This document shows positions 11,779-23,582 of a DNA stretch of 64,000 nucleotides, one piece after another (within the stretch, counting starts at the first letter, position 1; the number at the start of each line of letters is the position of its first letter). The stretch is from Maratus speciosus (taxonomy: Eukaryota; Arthropoda; Arachnida; Araneae; Salticidae): NCBI GenBank assembly GCA_963932465.1, contig OZ010787.1:32678087-32742086 (forward strand). Direction: 5' to 3'. Made by a program: the position numbers and the translations under genes. The notes beneath the pieces were generated by a model, which was not told the DNA's origin, searched no databases, and saw nothing but the letters and a program-made list of their open reading frames with translations.

Positions 11779-12240
11779 ATGAGACAATCACTCATCGAAT
11801 TGGAGGCTGAAATTCCAGAATTAGCTAAAACTCGATTCCCATATTAAAACACAATCGGTCTGCCAAGCTCATATCTTGGTGCAAAACACCTAAAAAGCCG
11901 ATTTTACCGGTTCATTCGCAGGTTTACCATTGTGTTTTCCTGCTCCCAGTCCGCTATGTTTTCATACCTTTGGGTTCTAATCATTTTACTCCAACGGAAA
12001 TTTAGTAAAATACATATTTATATTAGACTTAAAAAATTATGCACATTTTTTGTAAACTACTACTTTAGTATTACTTGGAATATTCTATATTTAATTTTTG
12101 CACAAATTTTTTTAACGCTTTCATAGAAAACGTGAAATTATTTCTTTGTTTTTCTGTCGTTCCTATCATTTTGTACCTTGTTATGGGCTGCAAGAATGAT
12201 TTTGCTATTCGAAGAAATCATTCTGGCATGCGCAAAAACA

Positions 12241-12413
12241 TACCGTAATTTCCCGCGTAAAGGCTCAGTTTAGTCTTTTTCATACCAGAAATTTTATTTA
12301 AAAAATGAAGTCAAATAAATACTAAGCAAAAGGAAGTCACATTTTATTTAAAACAAATTCTGGTAAGAAACCGAATTCTCTGAACTGCGGCGTATACGAG
12401 GGAAATTACAGTA
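12241..12413. mobile_element. TA-flanked MITE family O, copy 1
   Basis: Terminal repeat TACCGTAATTTCCCGCGTAA, matched at the right by GGGAAATTACAGTA. Better preserved copies at 23918-24096 and 36925-37103. The TA ends fit Tc1/mariner-type mobilisation (inference). Confidence 0.75.
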
Positions 12414-13547
12414 GTTTCCAACCTTCGTATATGAGTCATTCTCTGAAAAGTGACAGTTTTATGTCTCAGAGGTCTTGAAGAGATATTTTCAAAATTTCAA
12501 AAACGAAAAGTGATTTAAACAATTAATATTAATTAGTTATGCATGTAAACTGTAATTATTTACTTATTGAAATTGAAATATGGTAAATTAAGTGTATTTT
12601 TTAATGCAAATATCTTTCCCCCAGTATGTCCCCATTCACATATGTAAGAAAGAAAACGCTTTCTCTGCCATTGCAGCACGTATGTTTATAATTATTTTTT
12701 TCTCAATCCATTAAACATATTAAATATATATTTAGCCATTTAATTATATAAAACTTTATTTTATATAATGAAAGAATTAGGGCACGTTTTAATGATGTCC
12801 CTAGTACTTGTCGTCATTCCCTCACATAACAATGAATATGCCCTTATTTATTTAGTAGAAAGCAGCACACGCTTATATATGTCTAGGACAGTTTGTACAT
12901 GAGTAAAGTGTAGCAGCTATCTTGTTGTTTGCTAAAAAAAACCTACCTGAATAGCTACCACATGGCTTTCAAGTACTTGATCAAAGTAAGTATTTTTATT
13001 ATCCATCATTCTATTCCAACATTATCAATCATTCTATTCCATTTATTATCCATCATCTATTATAAAATTAATAAAAACTAATGAAATGTCTTTTTATGTT
13101 TTTGTATTATTAGAAATGTGTTTCAAAAGATATTTAGTAACTGAAAATATACATTAGACTTATCATTTTTGTATAAAATGGTTTTCAGAAGTACTTCATC
13201 ACTCCCTCACAATCATTCCCTCATACTTTTAATATATGAGGGAATAATCTAAATCCATTTATATATGTACTAAACAGTAAATAAGAAAATCTAATGCAAT
13301 AAAATACACAAATAATAAACAAAAATATTATTTATTGACAGTATGACTTCTAATTATAATTTCTTTTCATTTTCAACTCTTTCAAGGGTCGTGGTATGTT
13401 TATGAAACCACTTAATTTTAATTCCCAAGCGCCACAATGGCACTAGACTTTTTATAAACTTATTTTTTATTTAACATGTATGTGAAATACAGCCTTATTA
13501 ATATTTACAAATAAAATTGTTCTTAAATTCCGGTGACAATCATTTAT
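12414..13547. other. AT-rich intergenic DNA
   Basis: No gene recognised. CATTCCCTCACA / CATTCCCTCATA motifs recur at about 12815, 13200 and 13220, with an inverted TGAGGGAATAAT at about 13239, perhaps remnants of another repeat. Confidence 0.4.
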
Positions 13548-13784
13548 TTAACACGTTCATGCCGGCGCGGTGGGTCACATTCGGCTGTATCAGAGCTGGC
13601 AAGTCTCCGGGCTCTTGGATACCAGTATTTTAATTTAGTAAATATTGTTTTATTTAATTAGAGCAATTGGGTGATTTAAAGGAACAACATTTTCTCTAAA
13701 ATAACAGTGGTTTGCAAAAAGGCGGAAACTTGACAACTCTGAGAGAGTCGAGTGTGACCCACCGCGCCGGCGTGAACGTGTTAA
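13548..13784. mobile_element. TTAA MITE family G, copy 1
   Basis: TTAACACGTTCATGCCGGCG at the left mirrors GCCGGCGTGAACGTGTTAA at the right. The terminal repeats run about 65 bp and are strikingly GC-rich (GGCGCGGTGGGTCACA). Copies at 39856-40092 (inverted) and 63204-63453. Confidence 0.9.
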
Positions 13785-14054
13785 ACATTTTAGCAATGGA
13801 GTGCTTTGAAATTAAAATCTTAGAAGATTTATCATACACAGTTTGGTTCATATTATTTTTTGATAAATATAGCAATAAGGTACTTGTAGGCTAAATTTTG
13901 AAATTTTTGAGGCAATTTTATTAGGCCGCAATTTTTTTTTAAACATCCACTTTTCAGAGAATGGCCCATATATATTTTTAATCAATTACCACCAGATATT
14001 TTGTAGAAAAATAAGACCAATCTCAGAAGGGCGTCTTTTTTGCTTACGTATTAT

Positions 14055-14084
14055 CCATTCACAATGCTATAGCATTGTGAATGG
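14055..14084. repeat. Perfect 30-bp palindrome with no spacer
   Basis: Half-site CCATTCACAATGCTA is followed directly by its exact reverse complement. No gene adjoins it. It may be the relic of a very short inverted insertion. Confidence 0.85.
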
Positions 14085-14839
14085 AGCAAAAAAGCAACAA
14101 AAAAGTCGCTAGCTGACACTGGTCTAACGATGCAAAAGCATAGTTGCAACCTTCGTATTGTTTAAATCAGCTATTTTCAGAAATTCTCCAGATAAAAAAA
14201 AAAAAAACTTTTATATTTTTATGGGGTTCTTAAATTAATTCTAATTAAAGTATGTAACTTATTTTTCGATACAAAATTTCTGACAGAAGAAAACACAAAA
14301 AACAAACCAAAGTTTGGGAACTATACTTTTCAGCATAACCGAATGATTCATTTTCTCCACAACTATTTGTACCCTCCTCTATGTCACTTGAAATGGATGT
14401 CATCATATTAAGCTAGATTAGAATTCGGAATATCTGGTAGGAATTACGGTTTTCTTAATAACAAAGGAAAATAAACGGGTTTTGCTGGTTTCACAGCCTT
14501 TATTACATCTGCGATTTTTATGAAATTTGTGTCTGACTTGAAACGAAGATACGAATTTAAGGGATCCGAGTTCAAAATTTTATTTTCGTTATTTATAGGC
14601 ATATTTCAGTGATTTGCTTTCCTGCAAAATATTTTTTCCATAAATGTTTCTCTTCAGATATTTTTTTTTTTATTTTTAAATTTTACTTTAGACAAATAAA
14701 AAATTATATAGTAACTTATTTAATTTTTGATGTGTCTTAAACCACTTGCCGACTTTCACTCACTTGCCGAAATATATAATAAATTTTAAATGTTAAAAAA
14801 GAGGATTTTTGAAAGCAAGTCTTACTGTGAATATCATAT
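14085..14839. other. AT-rich intergenic DNA
   Basis: No gene, RNA gene or clear repeat recognised. Confidence 0.45.
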
Positions 14840-15075
14840 TTAACCCTTTAGTGAGCATCTTTGCATTCATGCAATCAACGGGGACGAGCTTCTTTTACAG
14901 AGCTTAATCTTTAATCACCGGTTCTTTAAAACAGAAATTTTCGCCTAATTAAATCTGGAAAACGCTCGGATTAAATAAGGCATATTTTAGAATAAAAATT
15001 TACTGGTGAGAATAATCCCCGATTCTGAGCATCTTACCCGGCACGAATACCGGTTGCTCGTCCCCAAGGGGTTAA
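14840..15075. mobile_element. TTAA MITE family F, copy 1
   Basis: Left TTAACCCTTTAGTGAGCATC, right CTCGTCCCCAAGGGGTTAA. Interior CACCGGTTCTTTAAAACAG ... AATTTACTGGTGAG. Copies at 39848-40288 (interrupted) and 43628-43832. It directly abuts repeat T at a shared TTAA. Confidence 0.7.
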
Positions 15076-15350
15076 ATGTTTAGTTTTATAAAATAAATAA
15101 TTATATGAAATAAGGTATTTGGGGACATACTTATAAAATATTTACTAATTTGCAATATTTAGCGTAAAACAGCCACACGACAGAAGTTTTTATTTGTATT
15201 GCGGATGTGCAATAGAAGAAAAGATTGACGTATTGTATGAAAAATTTATCTCTCTTTTTCATTATTTTTCCTGTATAATAAACCTTTCAGAGAATCATAT
15301 ATAATTTTTTCGAAACAAAATAAAAAATCGCGCATTTAAGTTTTAAATAG
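15072..15350 (-). repeat. Repeat T, copy 1, uninterrupted reference copy
   Basis: On the minus strand this aligns through most of its length with 30726-32820 and 52654-53562. Shared blocks include AAATGCGCGATTTTT, CGTGTGGCTGTTTTACGCTA and TAATAAGTATGTC. It lacks both insertions that interrupt the other two copies, so it shows the empty sites. Ends are TTAA-like. Confidence 0.8.
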
Positions 15351-16207
15351 ATTTCGCAGGAAATAAAAGATTCTGAAGACAATTTATTGAAAATATAACA
15401 TAAAAATTCTGTGCAATATTTCATACATACATCTTGCAAGAAAGTTTAGATATACCATTTTAAACATGACAACTTATCACAAAATCTATTCTGGGATAAT
15501 TGACATAAATTTTCAGAAACGGGCAGGTCAGAATTTTTAGCACAACACAAAAGATGTTATATCTGCTGATGTAATCATTGTAGAAATACGCTGTTTGCTT
15601 AATTTAACTTATTTAACTTTATATTAGTAGTATTTTATTAGAAATAAAATAAAATAAAAATATTTTTTGATAATTTTGACCTCTCGCTTAACAAATATAT
15701 CAAAATTAAAAAGAAAGCATATTTCATTATGTGCAAAATATTTAAATTTTACTTTAAATACGCATGGTCACATTTTAGTCATATTTTGAACTCAGGTTGT
15801 TGATCGCATTTGGTGGGAGGCATCATTTGATAATCCAATCACAATGTGACGTCTCTCTGTTGTGGCATTTTTGTCCCTGATATGACATGACGTCCGCGAT
15901 TTGCAGCAGCCTGTATGAAACGTCACTGCGTCCTTGTCATACAAGAAGTTATTTTTCTATAGATCGAACATCACTCAGATAGTAACAGACTCAATTTTAT
16001 CGTAGTATCTACTTACAAAAATCCATTTTAATAAAAAATTTAACGTATGTTTAAATAGAAATTTCAAGACTATTATATTTTTAAAAACGGATATATATAA
16101 GATTGAATTTTAATAAAGGCTCTTCTTCCTCAATTGAATTTTTTGCTTACTGATATCGATTCCTGTTAAAGTAGATCGGATAGTTGGAGTTTTGTATGCG
16201 TCTAATT
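15351..16207. other. AT-rich intergenic DNA
   Basis: Nothing coding recognised. At 15880-15945, ATGACGTCCGCG and AACGTCACTGCGTCC form a short, slightly GC-richer stretch of unknown meaning. Confidence 0.4.
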
Positions 16208-16354
16208 CATAGCTGCCAACTCTTACGCTTTTTTGTATCAGAAAAAAATAGAACATTTTGCCTTATTTAATCAGAAGATTACGTTAATTAAAAAAGGTAA
16301 AATTTACTATTAAATTTTGGTAGTACAGAAAAGCGTAAGATTTTGGCAGCTATG
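16208..16354. mobile_element. MITE family B, copy 2
   Basis: CATAGCTGCCAACTCTTACG at the left and CGTAAGATTTTGGCAGCTATG at the right (one base different in the arm). The centre holds CCTTATTTAATCAGAAGATT. Confidence 0.8.
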
Positions 16355-16797
16355 CTAATTTCAAACTTTTGAAGACTAAAGGAAAATTCAGAATTTATAA
16401 TTAGTATAGTATCCAACATTTATTCTTTTTCCTTATACCATTAAAATTGAATAGTAAATTTTGGCTTATTTCATTGTCGAGATCTGAGATAAAATAAGCT
16501 AAAATTACCTATGATTTATGAGGTATTTATGATTATGAGTTAACAGAAAGGCGTATATACGCAGTTGTCTAAATATCAGTTCTCAATGCATCCAAAACGA
16601 TTTTGTGAGATGAATAAGTATTCGATTATAAATTCAAACAAAATTATAGTGAACCATTACTACGGTTCACAAAGAGAATGTAGATGAAATTATGTTTCAA
16701 TTGTATGAAAACAACAAATGCATTTTTGATATGCATATATGGTGAAGAAAAAAAAAACATTCTAAAAAATCATATTCTTTTAACCCATTGCTTTATA

Positions 16798-17005
16798 TTA
16801 ACACTAGAACACCCGGAAGGAGCCGATTCGACACCGACCATATCATTAAATGTCAATTGGAACCAGAAATTCGTTCACAAAATAAGTTAAATTTTAAAAA
16901 CGCAGATTTACGTTAAATAAATCAGTCAAATAACTTTAAATAAAAATTCTGGTGTAAAATATTTTTATGAAACTTGAGTAAAATTCCCGAGCGTTCTAGT
17001 GTTAA
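16798..17005. mobile_element. TTAA MITE family C, copy 3
   Basis: TTAACACTAGAACACCCGG at the left, CCGAGCGTTCTAGTGTTAA at the right. Interior GAACCAGAAATTC ... AAAAATTCTGGTGTAAAA. Confidence 0.85.
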
Positions 17006-17786
17006 TTAGTTCATGTAGCAAATTTTAATAAATTACAACATGAATCATGGGTATTAAAAGCACATTTTTTCGATTTCTGTATTCGAAATCAGATAATTTA
17101 ATACTGATCAGAATAATATGTATATCCTATCGTGATATCGAAAACATTTTAAAAGTATCTTTAAAATTTAACTAATGAATTATACATAAAATTTGTACAG
17201 TTTTAACTATTTAAAAGGTGCATACATTTTTAAATTAAAGGTAACTAAACGTCTAGTTAAATTACGAATTAAACTTACATATTAATTGCAAGAAGATGAT
17301 TTCTGAACAGAACACAATAAATAAGAAAAATTTAAAAATAAATGAGAATTGTAAAGAAATTTTCAAATAACTATACTAGATATTGCATTTACCCAATACT
17401 TGATTAGAAATTACAAACGGAATTTTTTAGTTACTACGCAAAAGTTTATAGCTATAAGTTAACTGCAATAGATAAAATAGCAATTGGTTTCAGAAGTTTT
17501 TTACATTTTTTAAAATTTGAAAACAAAATTTTATTTCACGAGTAACACAACTGCCCTAATGGGGTACGAAAATCTAGGCACAAGTGGGCAGTTTCTTACC
17601 ACTCATTTTTATTTGTTATTTTTCCCTAATATTTCGTCTAAATTTTTTGTAAGAATGCTAATAAAATTTAAGTGAAGAAAACTAATAAAATTCAACGGTT
17701 TGAAACTGCCCGCTGACTTCTAGATTTTTATACCTCTGGCCCTAATTTTGATGAAATGCAGTCTCTCACTTTTTAAAATTATATCT
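17006..17786. other. AT-rich intergenic DNA
   Basis: Between 17550 and 17740, AGTGGGCAGTTTCTTACC and GGTTTGAAACTGCCCGCTGA form a loose inverted pair, possibly a further old MITE. No gene seen. Confidence 0.4.
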
Positions 17787-18005
17787 TTAACCCTTTCAGG
17801 GGCAGAAGAATTCTGTTCGTAAACTGATGAAATAACTGACTGACACCAGAATGTTCAAACGAATTTTTTGTAAAATAAAAACACGCTAATTTGCAATTTT
17901 GTTACAAAAATAAAATTTTATTAAAATATTCTTCGTGCGGTTTGTCAGTTTTGGAATTATAATTACGTGTCTATACCGTCTAGCCACCGCTCTTGAAAGT
18001 GTTAA
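17787..18005. mobile_element. TTAA MITE family D, copy 1
   Basis: Starts TTAACCCTTTCAGGGGCAGA and ends CCACCGCTCTTGAAAGTGTTAA. Copies at 18264-18480 and 35475-35692. Internal GACACCAGAATGTTCAAAC is the left half of the shared core motif. Confidence 0.8.
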
Positions 18006-18263
18006 GCCCTGCAAATGTCAACTAAAATGGTTACTATATAGGTTACGAAAATAATTACAGATTAGCAAACTTAATTTCATAAAACTTCAGCTTTTTTCAT
18101 GAATTTTTGATGAAGTAGTAATATTCAAAATAAATTCTAGGTGTTACGCTCAAATAATCAGCCGCTTATTTAAAAAAATAACAGTTTATTGAAATTTATT
18201 ACAAACAATTCCAAAACTTGCAGTAAAAAATGCATTTCCAGATTTTATTTTTTTGAATTAGTT

Positions 18264-18480
18264 TTAACCCTTTCAGGGGCAAGCCACTTCTATTAGTAAA
18301 AAACTGAAATGACTAGATGACACCGGAATTTACAACCAAATTTATTTAAAATAAATAAAAGCTTTTCTTCACGTACTTATTAAAACGAAAATTTTCAAAA
18401 CAAAATTCTGGTGACAATGTACCATTTAGGGATTAAAATTAGGTGGTCCAAAAATGAACCACCGCCCTTGAAGGGGTTAA
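18264..18480. mobile_element. TTAA MITE family D, copy 2
   Basis: TTAACCCTTTCAGGGGCAAG at the left and CCGCCCTTGAAGGGGTTAA at the right. Interior GACACCGGAATTTACAACC ... AAAATTCTGGTGACA. It is 258 bp downstream of copy 1 in the same orientation. Confidence 0.85.
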
Positions 18481-18559
18481 GATGTTATAAAATTACTAGT
18501 TTTGAATTTAAAATTGAATTTCATTGTGGCAGCATGCACAAATTTTTTTAACGCTAAAT

Positions 18560-18593
18560 CAGGGGTGACCAACCGTGGTACGCTGCATACCAC

Positions 18594-18643
<50 letters not shown>

Positions 18644-18722
18644 AAATAGCCGACTTCTCGAATCGCAGAGATTCGGCGATCGGATTAGGCAAATGATCAC
18701 TGCAAAATTTATGTGGTGAAAA
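18560..18722. mobile_element. hAT-like MITE family H, truncated copy with poly-T expansion
   Basis: CAGGGGTGACCAACCGTGG resembles the complete copy at 22430. ATACCACTATTTT runs into about 45 T (18595-18639), followed by GAATCGCAGAGATTCGGCGAT as in copy 1. The right terminal repeat is missing. Sequence continues at once with a family C-like fragment ending near 18875. Confidence 0.65.
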
Positions 18723-19123
18723 TATTTGACGTCAGAATTTTTATTTAAAATTATTTAACTTTTTTATTTAACTTGTTTTTGTGTGATTTATATTTTATGA
18801 AGAAATTTCTGGTCCTAATTGAAGTATTTTCATTTGGTACAGGTCAAATGACTGGCTGTTGGCAAGTTTAGTGTTTAAATAATTTTTAATTAGAGTTTGT
18901 AAAGTTGTAAGTAGTATAGAAGTTCTGTCTTTTTTCGAATGAGTGGTTTTTTCTGCTAATTTACTCAAACATTTAATTCATTTTTCATTTTCTCATGACT
19001 CTAGTATTTATCATCCACATCAACTTCCGCTGAAGCAGTGGCGTAGCATTAGGAGAGGATATTTTAATACCAACACTATTATATCAAAAATTTGGCTTTA
19101 GTTAACCATTGAAAGTTATGCGA

Positions 19124-19331
19124 TTAACACTAGGAAGCCCACAAGCAGTCAATTTCACTGCTACCAAATGAATATATCTCGGTTCGAACCAGAATTTTTT
19201 TTAAATAAGTAGTTTAAAAATTTTAAAGAAAATAACTAGTTAAATGGATAAGTTAATAATTTAAAATAAAAATTCTGGTGTGAAATATTTTTCTAAAATT
19301 TGAGTAAAATTCACGGTCTTTCTAGTGTTAA
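19124..19331. mobile_element. TTAA MITE family C, copy 4
   Basis: TTAACACTAGGAAGCCCAC at the left, ACGGTCTTTCTAGTGTTAA at the right. Interior TCGGTTCGAACCAGAATTTT ... AAAATTCTGGTGTGAAA. Confidence 0.85.
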
Positions 19332-19599
19332 ACAAAGAAAAATATAGCATATAATAATACTGGTTACTGAAGGATCGAGAACGCCCCTGACGCTAGGCCA
19401 CTGGGCTGAAGCGCCAAAAGATCTGTCTAGCGTGTTCGCTATTAATCTCGTTGGTGTTCGGTCCAGTCAAGTCCAATAACGTTAATAATGAATACCATCA
19501 TTGTTTACTATGAAATATTTCCTGAAAAGGAAATATAGATTTTGATCTGTTATCGATTTGTTGGTCTTCTTAATTGACCGTACCCTAAGATGCCACTAT

Positions 19600-19690
19600 A
19601 CTATTGTAATATTTATTCATTATCATACTATTGTAATATTTATTCATTATCATACTACTGTAATATTTATTAATTATCATACTATTTCAA
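19600..19690. repeat. 27-bp tandem repeat, three units plus part
   Basis: Units begin ACTATTGTAATATTTATTCA at 19600, 19627, 19654 (ACTACTG variant) and 19681 (partial). A minisatellite with very little divergence. Confidence 0.9.
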
Positions 19691-20821
19691 TAACAATAGT
19701 ATGTACAATACTGCAGACTTTATAATTGTGTGTACAATAGATGGTCCCTTTATATGAATAATATATGAATAATGCATGATTTTGTTTATTCTGATATAGC
19801 GTAAATGCGATATTGTTGATATCAATATACTAGGATATTTCTTAAAAGCTTATGTCATCCGGAAAAAAATATAATCTATAAACCTAAGATTATTTTCCTC
19901 TATAAAATTTATTGAGACATTTAACTATACTTCTTAACTAAACACTAAATAATCCATAAGAGAATTTTATTTTGATTGGATTTTCTTAATAGCTGTAATC
20001 TGAAATATATTTTCGTTTAAACTCTTACTTCGCAATAAATAATGTTTTCATTTACTTCACTTACTTAAGTTATTTTAAATCTCATAGGATCCGAAATGGG
20101 ATCATCTGTCGAAAGTAATTTAATAATGAAGGATATCAAGGGTATCCGATGAGCTTCGAATTTCATTATACTTTGACTACATGTTTCTGTATTGATTACA
20201 AGAAAATGCTTTGAGAGATAAAAGGGACCTTAAGCTATTTCGTAAATTGCATAAAAGTTTGAATAATGTTTTTACAAAACAGTATGGTTTACTAAAATAT
20301 TACTGGAGAAATATCGTTTTTGATATAACATTGAGTTATTTTGTGTAACGTTTCTATTTAGTAAGATTCATGTAAATATTATTCTACCAGATATTTTTAT
20401 ATTGTACGCTTCTTCAATTGATAAGACTCAACTAGATCAATGCAGACAACGTAAACCTTTAAAAATAATCTTCGTTGATTCATATTTGAAAACATAAATT
20501 AATAATTTAAAACTAAAATGTAACATATTGATTACGGTGTTAACCATTTTTACGGTCTTAAACATTTAGATTTTACATCACTATTTTTTTCTGGAAACTC
20601 TTCTGTTTTTCAAGAAGTTTGATATTAATAACACAGGCCTGCAAAATTTAACTTTGTGAAAACTTTTTCAACAATTTATGGTTATTGTACAAGATTTTAG
20701 GATGCTGATTCCGAAAATGAGCTCATTTTTGTTACATCACGTACAGTTTTATCACATTTTGTACTCATACAATATTTATAAAATGAGAAACATCACTCCG
20801 AAAAAAGCAAAATATACGTTT
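19691..20821. other. AT-rich intergenic DNA, nothing recognised
   Basis: No gene or repeat identified. Long stretches lack even short open frames. Confidence 0.5.
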
Positions 20822-21028
20822 TTAACACTAAAAGGACCGTCAGGGGTAATTTGACCCCTACCAAATGAATATATTTCAGTTAAAACCAGAAATTTCCTTA
20901 TAAAATAAGTTTAAAAGATAAATAAGAAGAAAAATGTTAGATAAATAAATTAAACAGATTGATTAAAAATTCTGGTGACAAATATTTTTATAAAACTTGA
21001 TTAAAATTTCCGGTCTTTTTAGTGTTAA
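20822..21028. mobile_element. TTAA MITE family C, copy 5
   Basis: TTAACACTAAAAGGACCGTC at the left and TCCGGTCTTTTTAGTGTTAA at the right. Of the family C copies it has the best paired ends. Confidence 0.88.
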
Positions 21029-21504
21029 TGAAATCAGTAATCTTCCGCTGATGTTTCTTGGTGACAAATTCACCACTAATGTAACATATGTTACCTGGAG
21101 AATTAACACAACCACATGTAGCCGTCATTATATCACAGTTCACCGTAATTAAATTAAAAGTTTAAAATTTAAAATATACAAATTTACAGTAAAAATACAA
21201 AACTTTGAATTGTAACAACTGTAGCAGCAACAAATAACCTAGCGTTGCAGAAATCAAATTACAAAGATTAAATCACAGTCAAATACAGGGTGTCACAGAA
21301 CTTCGTGTATAACCTTAGAGGGGAGGTAGAGAATATCGTTAGGAATCATAATTACAAATGAAAGCATGTGCGGAAACGTCACCCACACGTGATAAAGAGA
21401 CACAAAGATACATTAAGGCCTCAATGCAGAAAATGGTGTAAAATGCTTTATTAGACAGAAAAGAGTAATTTCTATGCGTTACAAGCATCACAGGAGCTGT
21501 TTAA

Positions 21505-22423
21505 AATTGTGCTCTTTGTCACGGATGCATGCATGTCACCTATGCGACATGGATTGGCGAACATTTTCGAACATCCAGTTGTTCGGTTGATAGTAGCCAC
21601 AGCGATAACGATTCGTGCCGCCAGGCCCGTTTCACAATTTACGGGTGTGAATTCTGATTATCTTCTCCTTATTAATCAAGAGGCGATGAATCAGGTTATC
21701 TGGGGCCATTCGACTGGAACGCCACGCCCAATCAAATTATTTGAAATGTCCGGACCAAATGGCTGCCCTCCAAATACTAGGCCTGAGCGCCGACACAAAA
21801 ATTGCCGCTGCCAAAGGAGGATTTTTTAAAAATTATGCACGGTCCCTTAAATTTTGACATCAGTATTTTATAAAAGATTTATTATAGTTGTTTAATCTCA
21901 GAAAAATAAAAAATAAAAAACTTTTTTTTAATATTGGTACCAAAATTTAAGGGACCGAACACACGCTGAAAAAAATTCGCCTTCGGCAGCTGCTATTTTT
22001 GTGTCAGTGCTCAGGCCTAGTATTCAGGAGGCGATGACCAAATGGTCACTTACTATCGTAATGAGATGGCGTCCTATCATGTTGAAAACTCATTCTGCGT
22101 CAAACATGTGTAGGGACATCATTAAGCACTTCCAGAAGAACCTCCTGAATAAAAACGAGACACTTGCGAGCGCCCAGTCATGGTGGTAAAATGTATGGTC
22201 CCACTAAACTGTCCACTACAACACCAGCCCACACATTAACAGTGAAGGGTTGTTGTGCGGCTCGTGGTCTGGTTGCATGTGGGTTATTGTCCGTGTAATT
22301 CATGTTGATTTCCTGCACTGCACCACCTATCAATTTCCGCCCATGCTTTCCTATGTAATCATGGTTACTAACAAGGTTTTCTATCTCCCCTTCAAGTTTG
22401 TACACGAAGTTCTGGGACATCAC
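21505..22423 (-). pseudogene. mariner-type transposase relic
   Basis: Minus-strand translation shows NNPHATRPRAAQQPFTVNVW and then AGVVVDSLVGPYILPP, the block preceding the second catalytic Asp in this arthropod mariner family. After frame breaks come FQHD, the catalytic Asp region, and, beyond inserted R1, IGRGVPVEWP in the place of the usual IGRGGPVAWPPRSPDL. Stops and frameshifts are present, and the N-terminal DNA-binding part is absent or unrecognisable. R1 splits it between the His-Asp block and the IGRG block. The DDE assignment rests on these motifs. It cannot encode active enzyme. Plus-strand open frames over it are shadows. Confidence 0.8.
21763..22035. mobile_element. MITE family R, copy 1, inside the mariner relic, 10-bp target duplication
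   Basis: GACCAAATGG occurs directly before (21753-21762) and after (22036-22045) the element. The long terminal repeats include AATACTAGGCCTGAGCGC, mirrored by CAGTGCTCAGGCCTAGTATT. A 9-10 bp duplication and long inverted ends resemble Mutator-like elements (inference). Interior GACATCAGTATTTTATAAAA ... ATTGGTACC. Confidence 0.8.
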
Positions 22424-22429
22424 GTATAC

Positions 22430-22578
22430 CAGGGGTGGCCAACTGTGGCACGCCCGATACCACTAAAATTTTACAGAAAAAATCGACTTCTTCAATCGCA
22501 GAGATTCGATGATTAGATAAGGCAATGGTTACTGTAAAATTTTAGCGGTGTGGAGCGTGCCACAGTTGGCTACCCCTG
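22430..22578. mobile_element. hAT-like MITE family H, complete, 8-bp target duplication
   Basis: CAGGGGTGGCCAACTGTGGC at the left and CCACAGTTGGCTACCCCTG at the right. An exact 8-bp duplication, ACGTATAC, at 22422-22429 and 22579-22586. CAGGG ends and an 8-bp duplication are standard hAT features. Interior ACCACTAAAATTTTACAG ... CTGTAAAATTTTAGCGGT. Confidence 0.92.
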
Positions 22579-22590
22579 ACGTATACTGTA

Positions 22591-23415
22591 CCGACATGTG
22601 CTTCCATATATTGAAGAAAAATCGAGTTGGTGCGTGATACGCAATTTTTAGCAGGATTTTCGTGTTTGGCATTGAAAATTACATAAGAAAGAGTTAACCT
22701 TATTAAAACAGTTTTTTCAATGTAGGCCTGTGTGATTAATCTGCTCTAAAAAATTAATATACTATCTGCACAACCAGAAAGAATATATTTCTCTTTTTTT
22801 CGAAAAAGTGGCTCCGAATGTAGTCAGTCAACTTAAAGGCATTATGTTTCTCCCGTCTTCAAAGATTTTAGTTTGATGACAGAATTAGAATAATAATACT
22901 TAACCCTCTCAGCATTGATTTTTTGTCCAATTTTGGGAAAAATTACTTTTACGCTAACAAAATTAAATGTAGCTATGGAAATCACAGAAGTTACAGTTTA
23001 CTGAAATTTAACGAATGTGTTCTTTATAGAAACCTAACGAATATAGTTATGGTGCGTATTTTTCATATAAAAATAGTCTAAGGAAGAATTTTTTAAGACA
23101 GTTGGAATGGGACAGTTGGATGAAGACGTTTGGAAAATGTCGTATTACAAACAGATTAAACAATCATAAAAATTCAGTAGTATTTTTTATCTTTTATCGC
23201 AACTTACTAATTCGGAAAAGGAGTCCCTAATTTGAATTTAAAGAGTGAAGCATGTGTTTGAATTAAAAGAAACGCCAACGGATTACTAATAACACAGACC
23301 TGCGATGAAAAAAAATACAAGGGTATTGATGGCTGAACTTTATGTATTTTTTGCTGCTAATTAAAAAACAAATAATGAAAAAAGTCTATCGCGTCACATT
23401 TTCTTGAAAAATATT
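22591..23415. other. AT-rich intergenic DNA, nothing recognised
   Basis: No gene, RNA gene or clear repeat seen. Confidence 0.45.
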
Positions 23416-23582
23416 CGGTCGGTTGAAAATTCGTCTCGTGTTGGAAAATTCAATTCGTACCGGTAAATTCTGCCAGCTAATTATTAGACATTAGATATCG
23501 GAATTAATATCTAATAATTAAATGATAGAATTTTCCGGGACGAATTGATTTTCCCAACACGACACAACTTTCCGATAGACCC
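23416..23582. mobile_element. Unclassified MITE with about 60-bp terminal repeats
   Basis: TCTCGTGTTGGAAAATTCAA and TTCGTACCGGTAAATTCT at the left mirror AGAATTTTCCGGGACGAATT and GATTTTCCCAACACGACACA at the right. The centre is ATTAGATATCGGAATTAATA. Single copy in the window. No shared core motif. Confidence 0.75.

Larger units (their letters stand above)
21284..22590 (-). mobile_element. mariner-like element, decayed, with two nested insertions
   Basis: Long terminal inverted repeats. The left has CACAGAACTTCGTGTATAAC and AGAGGGGAGGTAGAGAATAT. The right, on the other strand, has CCCAGAACTTCGTGTACAAA and AAGGGGAGATAGAAAACCTT. TA is present at the ends. The interior is transposase relic on the minus strand, broken by R1. 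An H element sits at or just inside the right end, so the right boundary could instead be near 22426. Confidence 0.75.

Noticed and set aside
18477..18692. Minus-strand frame with a poly-Lys stretch
   Set aside because: Made by the poly-T expansion in the truncated H element.
21509..21829. 106-residue plus-strand frame
   Set aside because: Opposite strand of the transposase C-terminal part. It crosses the R1 insertion boundary, so it cannot be an ancestral gene.
22250..22516. Plus-strand open frame
   Set aside because: Shadow of the minus-strand mariner transposase relic, and it runs into the H element.
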